DNA of 64,000 nucleotides from Neodiprion pinetum (taxonomy: Eukaryota > Arthropoda > Insecta > Hymenoptera > Diprionidae): assembly GCF_021155775.2 (NCBI RefSeq), contig NC_060235.2:17234693-17298692 (forward strand), written 5' to 3'. Shown here in pieces: positions 49,236 to 62,390 of this stretch. A program made the position numbers and the translations under genes. Every line of letters begins with the position of its first letter. Positions within the stretch are counted from its first letter, which is position 1. Below the pieces are notes generated by a model. That model saw only the letters and a list, made by a program, of their open reading frames with translations, was not told where the DNA came from and ran no database searches.

Positions 49236-52200
49236 GAAATTCCGATTAACGGTGGCCTCGCGGAAATGTTTTTGCGCCTCCTCTTTATAGACTCGATATA
49301 AATTATTGCAGAAACACTGCTGCCTGCATTATTATGTCTCTTGAAATAATAAAACTTGATGCCACGATGATGGTGGAAAAAATAGAAGCCAGACGTGTAA
49401 TTTGTCGTGCGATTTTATTCGTTTTTGTGTTGCTCTTATTTTTTCATTACCCCTGATTTTTCACATGTCTATTCAATAGTCCCGGAAGTGAAATATATCT
49501 TTTAATTCTGCATACTCGATAGATACTTGAATTGCAACTTCCTGTTGTTGCAGAACAACTTGCGAAGCGTTTGTACGTATAGCATATACCGCTCATATTA
49601 TACGTGCGGAATACAGACTCTGTCCAGGTGCCCATTATGCACTACTAGCTAGTGACGTCAGTGGAACAACCTTGGTTCGGGTCAGTCCTCTATCATACTG
49701 CAGGCTGGCCGCCGCTGCACTGCTGCATGCAGTTGCTGGTGCAGGCGTGAGCGGAGAGCGAGGAAAGGCTCTCCTCTCCGCCTGCCCGGCAGCACGTAAA
49801 ATACACACATGCATTGGCGGTGAAGAGAACTGCACGAGGTCGGTGCATCGCGCCCCTGTCTGTCTATCTTTCTGCCTGTCTCTCTGCCTACTTGTGTCGG
49901 ATGTGTGTGTGCGTGTGTGTGTCGAGCGGTGATGACGATGCCTTGTTCAGTAGCTTCGATGCTGCTCGGAGCTCTACAAACCATTATATACGATTCTACA
50001 CCCAGCGCCACTTGCGGCTTATAGTGACCTCTGGGGGCAGAAAAAGAGATAACTTATGTTGCGAAGGGTGGTAATTAACGTAACGAAACGAATGATTAAA
50101 AACGATTATCTTCAGGGGAGAGGGATATATTTTTTTATAACGGTAAATTTCATAAACACTCGCACGGGGTGATGCGTATCGAAAAATAAAGATTCGACCA
50201 AGTTATCCCAACACTGGAGAAAAAAAAAATCAACATGGCCGCGTTTTCGCGACTCGTTTGCGATTTTATTTCCATTATACGTTCGTCTTGGGAATTTTTC
50301 GAATATCGTGCTGTACTTCAGCACGACTACAGCGATGACAGGAATCTTTTTCGGTGGTAGTATTATTTTTGAGAAATGTGCCTGGGTGCGGGGAATTCAA
50401 CTTGCGAAATTCACCAGGACGTGTGTCATGTGTTGCAACTATGATACGCTCGTGTACTGAAAGTGAGAGTATATAGTCGCTTGGGTGCTGAAGCTGGCGG
50501 ATCGCTTGTTTACGTCAGTTAACAAGGTGTGGGAAATTAGGCGTACCTAATCAGGACCGAGAAAACACGAGAGGCGATACTTAACACTGTTACGACGCGG
50601 CTTTTAAGATCAAGATGTTATTTCAGTTTATCGTAATTACGTCACATATGTAGCACACGCGACGACCTCAACATATATTTTTTTCCTCGCTACATGGTAT
50701 ACGAGGTATACGGTGCTGTAGGTATATAGGTGATTATTAGAAAGATAAAGTAAGTCCTCTTTATCTCTCTCTCGCTCTCTCTCTCTCTCGCTATTCTCTT
50801 CACGGTATCGGCTATGTACCCGTGGCATTCGCTTCCTCCTGGCCTTCGCAAAATCCGTTTATACTCGAGCTTTAAGCATTCCCTTCGGCAGTATCTGTTC
50901 GATGCTGAGTTTTCTCGAACAACCTTTCGTTAGGCTAGATTTAGTTTTAAGTTAGTTTTACGATTTTTCCTTGCTTCGTATTAATTTTTATCAATTGCTT
51001 TCTTTTCTCTTGATCATCATGTAACGCGTGTAAACTTGTACGTTACATGGTGATATTGTCCAAAATTGTTATGGACATGAATAAAATATCTATCTATCTG
51101 TCTGTCTATTTATCTATGTATCTATCTCTGTCTCTTTCTGTCTTTCTCGTCGTCGTGTGTTTCTGTTTTAATGCATGTATGTATAACGTCTTTAGTCCAT
51201 TCCTCCCTGGCCTCTTTTTTCATATTTGCACGGTCTCAAGTTGTTGACAAAAAGAAAAAAAAAAATTATTACGCACTCAACCGCGCTTCTCAAGTCGGGC
51301 ACGATGCACATATACTACATGTATTAATACCTACGTGCGAAAATAATTATCCCACTCGACAGCACTATGTATGTACCTCGTACAGTATACTCAGCTGTAT
51401 ACCCAACGCTACATGATTTGTTGTAAAAACCCGTAATGTGAACAATCGGGGATATTACACGCGTCGTATAATGTTACGCAATTTGTATGAAACAACAAAA
51501 AAATTAAGTAGAAAGGTTCAAAGTAACTGATCATAACCAATGGCCTACCACTGGCTTTTTTTGGGTGTATAAATCTTTTGCAAGTACAATGATCGGATTT
51601 ACCAATTTTTTTATGCCGGTTTGGTATAAATTATCAAATTTCGTATTCCAAGTAAAGCGTAAAAGAGACGTGCATGGTTACTTTTTCGTGAAAATTAATT
51701 ATATTTACCGTGGTTGCAAAAAATAATAATAAATAAATGCATTCCGTCCGATGCTCCGTACAATAGTGAGGCGAATCTTCCGGGCTACTGCAAACGAACG
51801 CTTAGCGCCACCTCTGAAGCCGAACGGGAACGCAGACGAGACATGTATTATAGAGAGCTCTGTTAATATTGTGGTTTTGCACACCAGTTGCATAGAATGT
51901 GCAACCATGCATCCGCATACTTGATTTACGATAGTGTGTAATAAACCGCGACGACACGTATGCTCGTATTATGTTTTCTTGCAACGCGGCTGCAGATAAG
52001 ATATTGAGAGAAGGGGAAGTATAAGGTGGTAGCGAATCGCTGCGCGAAGTATAAAGACGAGAGACGAAATAAGACGAGTATTAGATAGTCGCTCGGAGCC
52101 GCGTTGCTATACCAGCGCGGAAGCGTTAATTCATGCATATTTTTTGCCACTTGAGCAAATTTTTAAACGTCTTACACTCGAACGAGAGTGTGATAACCTC

Positions 52201-52821
52201 TCGCTGTGATACAGCTGACCGCAGTTGTTATCCCCTGTATCATGTATGTACGTATTCATATGCTGTTATGTGTACGCGCATTGCCAAATCGAATTATGTA
52301 TCAGGTGCTATCTTCATGTCCGTCAGTCACCCTTGCAGACTCCTGATAATTCTTCAGTTTCTTTTTTCCTATTCTTACACATCATCTCTTTCTACCTTCT
52401 ACAGATATGTTGTTTTTATATTTTTCCAGTTGTATCGCAACGCAGGCATATTGAATCGAATTTCAAATCGTAGGTTGAACGAAATTCACGCAGGATTTTC
52501 CTATTGAAAATGTATGTGCACTTTTCAAACAATCAGTGGTAGAATTGGTGGAATATTTTACCGATCGACATTTATTTGGGAAGTGAAGAATTCGGCCAAT
52601 CTTGAAAAATGAACGAGACGTTGATCGGTAACACGTGTACCACCGTGTATTGCAAAGACACAGGCGGACTTACCCTAACATGTTTCAAATTATCCATTTC
52701 ACATTTTCACCACGAATTCTCCGGGTATATTATACATATAACATTATGGATGTAAAATTGAAAGTTTTCAGTGTAAAGTAATATGACTCAAGTTTTTGGT
52801 ATTTCTTTTGCCGTTTTCCAG

Positions 52822-53378
52822 TGTCCGAGAGTTACAGCAACTACGTGAGTTCGATGTACGGAGGCGGAGGACAGTTTGCGACACCCTGCACGCCGAGTCC
52901 ACCGCGTGGACCAGGAGGCGTACCCACGAGCGTTATCCAGGCGGCGACCAGTTCGGTTTCGGACGATCTCTACCTCCTGGAGTTGGGCTTTCAACCGCGG
53001 CCGAAGAAGAGCAAGCTGAAGAAGCCTCGGCAGGGCGGCGAAGGCGGTGCGGCGGTGAAGCGGAAATCGAGGGAGGGCTCGACAACCTATCTCTGGGAGT
53101 TTTTACTCAAGCTCTTGCAGGACCGGGAGTACTGTCCGCGTTACATTAAGTGGACGAACAGGGACCGGGGAGTCTTCAAGCTCGTCGACAGCAAGGCGGT
53201 GTCTAGGCTGTGGGGATTGCACAAGAATAAACCGGACATGAATTACGAGACAATGGGACGCGCCCTTCGGTACTATTATCAGAGGGGCATACTCGCCAAG
53301 GTTGACGGTCAGCGACTGGTTTACCAGTTCGTCGACGTTCCTAAGGACATTGTTGAGATCGATTGTACGGGGGCGTGA
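52822..53378 (+). CDS. Eip74EF: E74 final coding exon with ETS DNA-binding domain
   Basis: The exon begins in phase 1 after TTTTCCAG and ends at a TGA. It encodes SESYSNYVSSMYGGGGQF, a Pro/Gly linker, DDLYLLELGFQPRPKKSK, a Lys-rich basic stretch and the ETS domain (about residues 415-499 of the 512-residue product). ETS hallmarks are all present: LWEFLLKLLQD, WTNRDRGVFKLVDSKAVSRLWG, and the recognition helix NYETMGRALRYYYQRGIL, whose two DNA-contacting arginines (GRALR) fall at about residues 474 and 477. The domain and the tail VYQFVDVPKDIVEID match Drosophila E74 almost residue for residue, so this is E74 rather than another ELF-type ETS factor. The protein binds GGAA cores and transmits the ecdysone signal to late genes. 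Confidence 0.97.
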
Positions 53379-53877
53379 GATCAGGCCCCGCCCTGGCGAA
53401 ACCTTGGCAAATATCACAACGATAGGATTAAAATGCAGCGAATATTGCGGGCGAGATTATTGTTACAAGACAATGACGGTATGAAAGACGAGAGAAGCCC
53501 AGAAACGGCTGATCTACTCCACTCGTCTACGAGCTCATCGCCGCCCCGTCGGACGGAATCGGATTTACCGCCCGCTTGGCATACTCCTCAAATAATCTAA
53601 ATCATCCCCCTGACTCTGTTATTATACATATTATATATACACGCGCATGCATATTGTATATGATTGATATAATAATAATGACAAAGCGGTAACAATTTTT
53701 TATTATACCTTTTAAATTTTACGTAATATTACATTATATATCTACATTGTTTATATATATATGTACGCCAAGCACAGAAACGAGAATCCACGTACCCTGG
53801 TATATGTATAAATTAGCAGTTTATATATTGGTTAGAATTTTTTAAATTTGTACAAAATTTAGTTATTGTAATAATCA

Positions 53878-53905
53878 TAATAATAATAATAATAATAATA
53901 ATAAT
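53878..53905. repeat. (AAT)n then (TTGTAA)n
   Basis: An AAT run of about nine units in the presumed 3' UTR, followed directly by three TTGTAA units (53,904-53,922). Confidence 0.9.
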
Positions 53906-54532
53906 TGTAATTGTAATTGTAATATCTAATAATAATTATTATATTATAGTTGAATGGTCGGACATATAAAGATTGTGTATTATGTAGTAAAGGACAAATT
54001 ACTTAACTTATGTACGATGAGGATGAAGTTAAAACGAAACAGAACAAAACAAACAGAAAAAAAAATAACTAATCAACAATTGTACATTTGAAAAATGGTA
54101 AATTATTTATTATTGTATATTTAGATGACTATATAATATACCTGATTAAAAAATGATAAAAAAAAAGAAAAAAAAAATTGTTAAAGTGGAAAGTTTAAAT
54201 GAAACGAAATATACGGGCTGTGAAATGGTTTATAGAAGGAGTGTTAAAGTTTTGATGGAGCGAGCTCAGGGAGGAAGGGGGATATATTATATATATTTTT
54301 TTAATAATGATGGTGACAACGCGCGACTGCTTACACAAAAGAGAAAAAAAAACTGCTGAGGTCCGTTTAATCGACGTGAATATGGTGCTGGCTATACACA
54401 CAAGAGGTCCAACAATGTTATCTAGAAGAAAAAAAAACAACTATATAGCGTTTAAAATGATATAGTATGTTATACATATGAATGAATGTATGTATGTGTA
54501 TGTATATATGTATGTATATGTGTGTATGTACA

Positions 54533-54542
54533 CACACACGCA

Positions 54543-54598
<56 letters not shown>
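54533..54598. repeat. (AC)n microsatellite
   Basis: A CA/AC run with two CG interruptions near its left end, inside the presumed E74 3' UTR, bordered by GTAT-rich simple sequence. Confidence 0.96.
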
Positions 54599-54602
<4 letters not shown>

Positions 54603-56550
54603 AGAAATTATCGAAAATTAAGAAGACGAAGATGAAAACAAGAATTTGTTTGAAGGAAATTAACAAGAAATATATGTATATACATATATATATATATACG
54701 TATATACACACACACACCATTTATCTCTGTATATATACAAAGTATACCATTGCATATATAAATACATATATATCTATATATTAACACTTATTACAATATT
54801 TAAATATATATTATTAAATATATGAGTATAGGTATATTGTATGTTACGTAGTAGATGGCAACTGTGCGTTGTGCATGAATCAGAATTGCAACGAAGAAGG
54901 ATGATTTTCTAACAAGGTAAATTTAAACTTTGCCCTATTTTCGCGTTTTTATTTTCCTATTATTTTGGAGTTTTCTCTCTCGTTGATAAGAATCTCATTA
55001 AAAAATGTAGTAGACGAATATATAAGATACACAAAAATGACCGGTTAAACGACCCGCATACATTGTGCAAAAGTTGGTGCAAAGTTTAATTGAAAACTGC
55101 GAAAGAAAATTCCCAAGCTTTAGCCCAGGGTGTAATAATAATGATAAAAACAATAATAATAGTAATAATGGTAATGATAACAATATTAATAGCAAAAATA
55201 TTAATAGTAATACTAAATAATGATCATAATAATGATGATACTGATAACATTGAAATATCCAGAGTAAAATTCAAATTATTGTCGCCCCCAGGTATGAAAT
55301 TGAGCATACGGAATATATCACCTTAATTTTAAGTTTTGTATATACACACATCTCTATATATATATAAAGAATATTGTTTAAGACTTAATCATATATCTAT
55401 ACGTTGAAATATGTACTGGAATTTTGAAAATCAATTATATTGAATATAATATAGGGTTCTGCAAAACAAATCTGATAAATTTTAACGACCCTGCATATTT
55501 CACTATGATAGTACAGTTGAAAAGATAGACTCAAATGAAAATAAATATATCACGAAAAAAAAACAAAAAAAAAAAAACAAACGAACAAAGAAAATATTAC
55601 AGAAAAAAAGCAAACTAATAATGCAAATACAGTAAACCTGTGCTGCCAGTAATGCCTGAACAGTCCCGTGCGTTTGTTAATTGACGAGGTGATCAAGTTC
55701 TAATGAAAAGAAAAAGGTTTGCAGCTGGTAAATGTTACGTACAGTGTACATGTATGCATATGCTTCTGGTCGTACATACTACACCTATTCTCTCATGTGG
55801 TGTTGCGTATTGATATTGTACACTTTCTGTGCATCGGGACTCAGATATACAAAACTGTGACAGATGATACAAAAATGATTGCCTTCAATGAAAGAAAAAA
55901 AATGTAGAAAAAATTGACGCGTTGCCTTCTGACAAAAATAGTAAAATATAGCAAGATTTAATGTGTCGTTTTTACATAGATTTGTTTTTGGTACTTAATT
56001 TGCCATTTGTTACTCATCTTATATAAATTATACGGTCGTTTACAAATATTTGCTCCTTTCTCAATTTTCAGTGTTTCGTGCCTGTAGAGAAAATTGAAAA
56101 ACAATGAAATAAATAAACAAATAGAAATTTACTACTACTTATATACCGTGGAAATTACAGTACAACAAACAGAAGCAAGTACCTATTATACAACTATACA
56201 TAATAACACATACTTATAAACAATGAATGGACACTAAAATTAAATAATACAAATTTTTCAAATCTCTTATTTTCAGGGAAAGTAAATTTACATTATAACA
56301 TAAACATTTGACTACACTATGATGCTGATGCTGATGATTATGGTGACAGTGATGATGATAAAAATGATGATGATATGATGATGATATTTTAGAAAGTTAA
56401 GATTTTACTGTAATAAGATTATATTTACTTGTAATATATAATTAAGTATGGATAAATTGATTTACGTGTTAAGGAACTATAATGTAACGTTCTGTGATTC
56501 GTTGTTTGTAGGTGAAATTTAATAAATGAATACTGTATCATAATAAGATA

Positions 56551-57385
56551 TCCAGAAATTACTAAGTATATTTCAACCAAAAATAATATTTCATTATAAT
56601 ATTATTTATATTTTTGCGAAAATAGAAAATTCGAGGCAAAAACATTGTGAAACCTTATCGGAGAGCGGCTGTGTAAGTATACATTGTATACAACATACGA
56701 TCTATGTGCATTTTATAATATTGAATCATCGTGATAGCGACTATTTAAAGCTCACCAAGCTCACAATACTAACAACAAGTAAATGTGAGAGAGATTAAAC
56801 ATTACGGGCTCAAGCTTCATTACAACTAGCGGGAAACAGTGTATATATGTGTACAGTTAATCTTATGTGCAGTATGACGCAATTGCTATTTATACGGAGC
56901 CTATTGACCCGTTATTCCATGTGGGCTGTAACATAATTCAGTTGGATATCTCGCGCAGGTTTTTAACTGGATAATAGCCGATTCGCAAGCCAATTAGAAC
57001 CCACGCTCCAACAGAAATCACCGAGCAGACAGCGCAACGCGGAGTTATGGAACACCCGGCGATTACCCCACTTACTGAACACCCGTCGATCTTCCGCACT
57101 CGCGTATAGTATCGAACGTGGAATCAACGACGACGAATGTGCCGAACGAGAATTTAGGTGAAGTCATTCTGAGCAAAGGTGTGTTGTTTTGTACCGTTTA
57201 GAGTGCACATTGTGAGCCGTAAAGTGACCGTTTGAAAATTAGATTTTAGGGTTGGTGCGGGAAACGATAATTAACCAAAAAAACAACGGGGCTGACAGTC
57301 CGTTCGATATTCCGAACACTATTCGGCCCGCTGCCACACCCCGCGGCCATTTTGGCGGATAACTACTGTGTACAAAGTCTCAATC
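56551..57385 (+). promoter_or_regulatory. alpha-Spec: alpha-spectrin promoter and 5' UTR zone
   Basis: The last ~400 bp before the alpha-spectrin start codon are clearly more GC-rich than the E74 3' region, as expected for the promoter and leader of a constitutive gene. No TATA box is obvious. GGTGAAGT at about 57,159 could be the donor of a non-coding first exon and ATTTTAG at about 57,243-57,249 a matching acceptor, which would leave a leader exon of about 135 bp before the ATG. Neither site is proven. Confidence 0.4.
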
Positions 57386-57535
57386 ATGGATCAAATAACA
57401 CCCAAGGAGATTAAGATCCTTGAAAATCCTGCCGACATACAGGAGCGCAGGGATCAGGTCCTTGGACGTTACGCTAATTTTAAATCCGAGGCTCGTTTGA
57501 AGCGGGACAAACTTGAGGACTCCCGTCGCTTTCAG
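57386..57535 (+). CDS. alpha-Spec: alpha-spectrin, first coding exon
   Basis: Starts MDQITPKEIKILENPADIQE and ends EDSRRFQ in phase 0 before GTATGC. The start has an A at -3 and aligns with the Drosophila alpha-spectrin N-terminus (TPKEVKILE, DIQERR). Residues 1-50 form the partial N-terminal helix that pairs with the C-terminal partial repeat of beta-spectrin to make the tetramer. Alpha-spectrin with beta-spectrin and actin forms the submembrane skeleton. Confidence 0.96.
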
Positions 57536-57729
57536 GTATGCCCTTTGGTGCTCGTGTACGTGTATGCGGGTGTGTATCGTGCGTTTTGACAGACGGAAAT
57601 CGGTCGGATCAATCGTGTATTTTCGTCTTAAATTTATTTTCAATTAATCGCTGAAATAAATGAAACTGGTTATTCGATTCTTGATTGAAATCTTACACTA
57701 ACGGGTACGTTGTGCATTTTTTTCTCCAG

Positions 57730-57961
57730 TATTTTAAGCGAGATGCGGACGAACTTGAGGGATGGATTTACGAGAAGCTCCAGGCCGCTTCCGACGAGAG
57801 TTACAAAGACCCGACGAATCTTCAAGCTAAGATTCAGAAACATCAGGCGTTCGAAGCTGAGGTAGCCGCTCATTCAAACGCCATCGTATTGCTCGACAAC
57901 ACAGGCTCAGAGATGATAGCTCAGCATCATTTCTCCTCTGACGTTATTCGCAAGAGGCTTG
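57730..57961 (+). CDS. alpha-Spec: alpha-spectrin, second coding exon
   Basis: Encodes YFKRDADELEGWIYEKLQAA followed by SDESYKDPTNLQAKIQKHQA and ends in phase 1 before GTAAGC. It covers most of the first complete spectrin repeat: a heptad-patterned triple-helix with the conserved tryptophan of helix A (W in GWIYEKL). Acceptor TTTTTCTCCAG. Identity to Drosophila is very high. Confidence 0.96.
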
Positions 57962-58062
57962 GTAAGCGTAGATTAATAGTTAACTGTGTTATTTCTTTCC
58001 CAAATGTAACAAGTACCCTTCGTTCATTTCTTCATACTTAACTGTAATTTTTGTATTATTAG

Positions 58063-61000
58063 AGGAACTGCATCGTCTTTGGGAGCTGCTCCTTTCTCGT
58101 TTGGCCGACAAGGGATTAAAACTTCAACAAGCTCTTGTTCTGGTGCAGTTTCTTCGTCATTGCGACGAGGTCATGTTCTGGATCCACGATAAGGAGGCTT
58201 TTGTCACTACAGACGAGTTTGGGCATGACTTAGAGCATGTCGAGGTTCTTCAGAGGAAATTTGACGAGTTTCAGAAAGATATGGCTAGCCAAGAGTACAG
58301 AGTAACAGAGGTTAATGAACTCGCTGACAAGCTTCTACTGGATGGGCATCCTGAGCGCGACACTATTCTCCGTAGAAAAGAAGAGCTAAATGAATCTTGG
58401 CAGAGGTTGAAGCAGCTCGCTATTCTCAGGCAGGAAAAATTGTTTGGCGCCCATGAGATACAGAGATTTAACCGAGATGCTGACGAAACTATGGCCTGGA
58501 TTGCGGAGAAGGACGTCGTTCTGTCGTCTGATGATTTTGGCCGCGATTTGGCCAGCGTTCAGACACTTCAGCGCAAGCATGAGGGAATAGAACGTGATCT
58601 AGCTGCTCTGGAAGACAAGGTGGCCACTCTTGGTGCCGAAGCAGATCGCCTGGCTGCTATTCACCAGGCCGATCATTCCCAGCAGATCCAATCAAAGCAT
58701 GCAGAAATATTGCAGCTTTGGGAAAGCTTGACAGCCAAGGCAAAGGAACGAAGATCCAAGTTGGACGAGTCCTACTACCTTCATCGATTCTTGACCGACT
58801 ACAGGGATCTTGTTTCATGGATGAACGATATGCGAGCCATTATATCTGCAGACGAGCTTGCCAAAGACGTTGCAGGAGCAGAGGCGCTGCTGGAGCGACA
58901 TCAAGAACACAAAGGAGAAATTGACGCACGGAAGGACAGTTTTGACTCGACAGCTCGTGCCGGTCAGCAACTTCTTGATAGGAAACATTATGCAGCAGAT
59001 GAGGTAGCCAGGAAGTTGGAGTCTCTTGCTGAGGATAAGAAGTCCCTGTTAGATCTTTGGGAAAAACGTCGCATTCTGTACGAGCAATGCATGGACTTGC
59101 AGCTATTTTATCGGGACACAGAGCAGGCTGACGCCTGGATGGCAAAGCAGGAAGCATTCCTGGCTAACGAAGACCTTGGAGATTCCCTGGACAGTGTAGA
59201 AGCTCTAATCAAAAAACATGACGACTTTAACAAGTCCCTGGCTGCTCAAGATGAAAAAATCAAAGTGCTAGATGACTTTGCCCGTAAGCTTATCGAGGGT
59301 GATCATTACGCGGCTGAAGATGTATTCCAACGTCGGCAGCTCTTGCTCGAGCGGCGAGGTGCCCTTCTTGATAAATCTGCTCAAAGAAGACAGCGTTTGG
59401 CTGATGCTTACACGCTTCAACAGTTTGAGAGAGATTGCGACGAAACCAAGGGTTGGGTGAATGAAAAACTCAAATTCGCCACTGACGACAGCTACCTAGA
59501 CCCAACAAATTTGAACGGCAAAGTACAGAAACATCAGAATTTCGAGCAGGAGTTGAATGCAAACAATACGCGCATGGAGGAAATTCTCAGCACAGGGCAA
59601 AAACTGATCGACGAAGAACATTATGCCAGTGATCGCATTCGTGCACGTCTTGACGAAATCACTGGTCTTTGGGACAGTCTTGTTCAGGCGACTGACAAAA
59701 AGGGATCTAAATTGCAAGAGGCTGCACAGCAGCAGCAATTCAATCGAACCGTTGAAGATGTTGAGCTGTGGCTGTCTGAAGTTGAGGGCCAGCTTATGTC
59801 CGAAGATTACGGCAAGGATTTAACAAGCGTGCAAAATCTCCAGAAGAAACACGCGCTGCTTGAAGCTGACGTTGCTTCCCATGCTGATCGTATTGAAGGC
59901 ATTGCTCAAGCTGCGCAACAATTTGTTAGTTCAGGACATTTCGACGCGGATAATATTAAGGCAAAGCAAGATCAACTTGTGGGCCGATACGCAGCACTGC
60001 AAAGACCGATGAGCATTAGGAAACAGCGACTTCTTGACTCCCTTCAAGTGCAGCAGTTATTCCGAGACATTGAGGATGAGGAAGCGTGGATCAGGGAGAA
60101 AGAGCCTGTCGCAGCAAGCACTAACCGCGGTCGAGATCTCATTGGTGTGCAAAATTTGCAGAAAAAACATCAGGCTGTCTTGGCGGAAGTAAATAATCAC
60201 GAGCCAAGAGTAGCTGCTGTTTGCCAATCAGGAGCAAAAATGCGCAATGATGGGCATTTTGCAGCTGAAGAAATTAGCCAGAGGCTGGCAGCTCTCGACG
60301 ATCACTGGGGGCAATTAAAAGAAAAGGCTCGTCAACGCAAAACGGATTTAGACGATTCCCTGCAAGCACATCAGTACTTTGCCGATGCAAACGAGGCGGA
60401 ATCATGGATGAAAGAGAAACGTCCGATCGTTTTGAACACCGATTATGGAAAAGATGAAGACAGCTCAGAAGCTTTGCTCAAAAAGCATGAAGCCCTTGTC
60501 AGTGATTTGGAGGCTTTTGCTAGCACTATCGGCGCCTTGAGAGAGCAGGCGGCTGCATGCCGACAGCAAGAGACACCGACTATAGACATAGCCGGCAAAG
60601 AATGCGTAGTCGCTCTTTACGATTATGCAGAAAAATCACCAAGGGAAGTCTCTATGAAGAAAGGCGATACTCTAACGCTTCTCAATTCGAACAATAAAGA
60701 TTGGTGGAAAGTCGAGGTGAATGACAGGCAAGGCTTTGTCCCGGCTGCTTACGTCAAACGGGTCGAGCCAGAGGCCAGTCTGAGTGCCTCTCAGCAAAAT
60801 CTTGCCAGAGAACAGAGTTCAATTGCGGCTAGGCAGGCTCAAATTCAAGCTCAGTATGACGACTTATTGTACTTGGCTCACGAGCGTCAGAATAAACTGA
60901 ACGAAACTGCCAAAGCGTACGTGCTTGTCAGAGAAGCAGCGGAATTAGCCACTTGGATCAAAGCGAAGGAAAACCATGCCCAGGTTCAAGATGTTGGTGA

Positions 61001-61679
61001 AGACTTGGAGCAAGTTGAAGTAATGCAAAAGAAGTTCGACGACTTCCAAGCAGATCTGAAGGCAAACGAAGTCCGATTGGCTGAAATGAATGAAATCGCC
61101 GTTCAACTGATGAGTCTTGGGCAAACCGAAGCTGCTCTCAAAATTCAGACTCAAATACAAGATTTGAACGAAAAGTGGACCAGCCTTCAAACCCTGACTG
61201 CGGAGAGAGCCAGTCAGTTGGGCTCTGCTCACGAAGTTCAACGATTCCACCGTGATGTTGACGAAACGAAAGATTGGATTCGTGAGAAGGATGCTGCTTT
61301 GAACAACGACGACCTTGGGAAGGATCTTCGCAGCGTTCAAGCTCTCCAACGAAAACACGAGGGTCTTGAACGAGACCTAGCTGCTCTTGGTGATAAAATA
61401 AGGCAGCTTGACGAAATAGCCAATCGATTGATGCAATCGCATCCTGATACCGCGGAACAAACTTACGCCAAACAGAAAGAGATCAACGAGGAATGGACAC
61501 AGCTGACAGCAAAAGCCAATAGCAGGAAGGAGAAACTATTGGACTCTTATGATTTGCAGAGATTCTTAAGTGACTATCGAGATTTGATGGCTTGGATAAA
61601 CTCCATGATGGGACTAGTGGCATCTGAGGAACTCGCCGGTGACGTGACAGGAGCCGAAGCACTGCTGGAACGTCATCAG
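58063..61679 (+). CDS. alpha-Spec: alpha-spectrin, large third coding exon with SH3 domain
   Basis: A single 3,617-bp exon open throughout (residues about 128-1333), from phase 1 after TTATTAG to phase 0 before GTATGT. It carries consecutive ~106-residue spectrin repeats, recognisable by helix-A tryptophans (VMFWIHDKEAF, TMAWIAEKD, LVSWMNDM, ADAWMAKQE, TKGWVNEKL, VELWLSEVE, EEAWIREKE, AESWMKEKR). An SH3 domain follows at about residues 974-1029 (ALYDYAEKSPREVSMKKGD, KDWWKVEV, GFVPAAYVK); SH3 is diagnostic for alpha rather than beta spectrin. The domain order and sequence match Drosophila alpha-Spec almost throughout. The absence of introns over 3.6 kb contrasts with the heavily split mammalian gene. 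Confidence 0.97.
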
Positions 61680-62390
61680 GTATGTAATTGACATTGACAG
61701 CTTTTGATAGTCTAGATGTTATAATATATTCGTTATTCATAAATGATTCAAATTGTAGAGCCACAGGGCAGAGATAGATGCGCGTTACGGCATCCTTCCA
61801 GAGGTATCCAAGCGTTTAAGCATGGAAATAATTTTGTAACATGTTTTCCGAGTCCAATATTAACTAACGAAATTTAGACCAATAATACGTGTATCATAAA
61901 TCAGATCAACCACGCTTGCCTTGTCATTTCTAATCTTGTCTCAATCACGTACAATGTATACCTACTCGTACGTGTATTGACACCACAAGTCATTGCTGAG
62001 AAATTTTTAATTGTAACAGTGCTACCACAGCTGCGTAAAGTAACAATATTCTTCAAGTAATAGACAAATTTCGCTGTTTCTCAGCCAAGCAAATGATGAG
62101 TGTAACATTTGTAAAGTTTTTTTTCTCTTTCGGGAATTTTAAATGTCCCATATATTGTCAGAGTATAATAATACTATGTGAAAAAGAATTTTATCTTAAA
62201 AAATCCAGTGCAACAGAGTATGTAGTTTGTTAGCTCTTTGAGATTGAGAGTGGTGCTTATTAATTTTTTGCTTAATCGTTTTATGTAATGAATTTGGCTG
62301 CCCACATGCTTCTGGTGCAATCGCGTGTTGAAGCTGCGATCGATCTTTCAAATTTGTTGTGGTTGTGAATAATATGGAAAATTTTTTTAG
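61680..62390 (+). other. alpha-Spec: alpha-spectrin intron containing duplicated exon start
   Basis: A 711-bp intron from GTATGT to ATTTTTTTAG. It contains, at 61,759-61,803, a near-copy of the first 45 bp of the next exon. Otherwise AT-rich with no gene. Confidence 0.85.
61759..61803 (+). CDS. alpha-Spec: candidate alternative alpha-spectrin mini-exon
   Basis: Between AAATTGTAG and GTATCC lies an open 45-bp segment encoding SHRAEIDARYGILPE, closely matching the start of the real next exon (EHRTEIDARAGTFQ). In phase 0 it would fit between the flanking exons as a 15-residue insertion after residue 1333; read through the donor it meets a stop 12 codons further on. The similarity continues weakly past the donor (CCAAGCGTTTA). 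It is either a cassette exon, an alternative terminal exon or a dead duplicate. The donor is weak. Confidence 0.4.

Larger units (their letters stand above)
53379..56550 (+). other. Eip74EF: probable E74 3' UTR and intergenic DNA
   Basis: AT-rich sequence follows the stop codon, with AAT and AC microsatellites and no gene. AATAAA-type poly(A) signals occur at about 55,541, 56,106 and 56,521-56,526; the last is a reasonable distal end because it is followed by T/GT-rich sequence. E74 in Drosophila has a long 3' UTR, so the transcript may extend to here. The true end is unknown. Confidence 0.4.
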
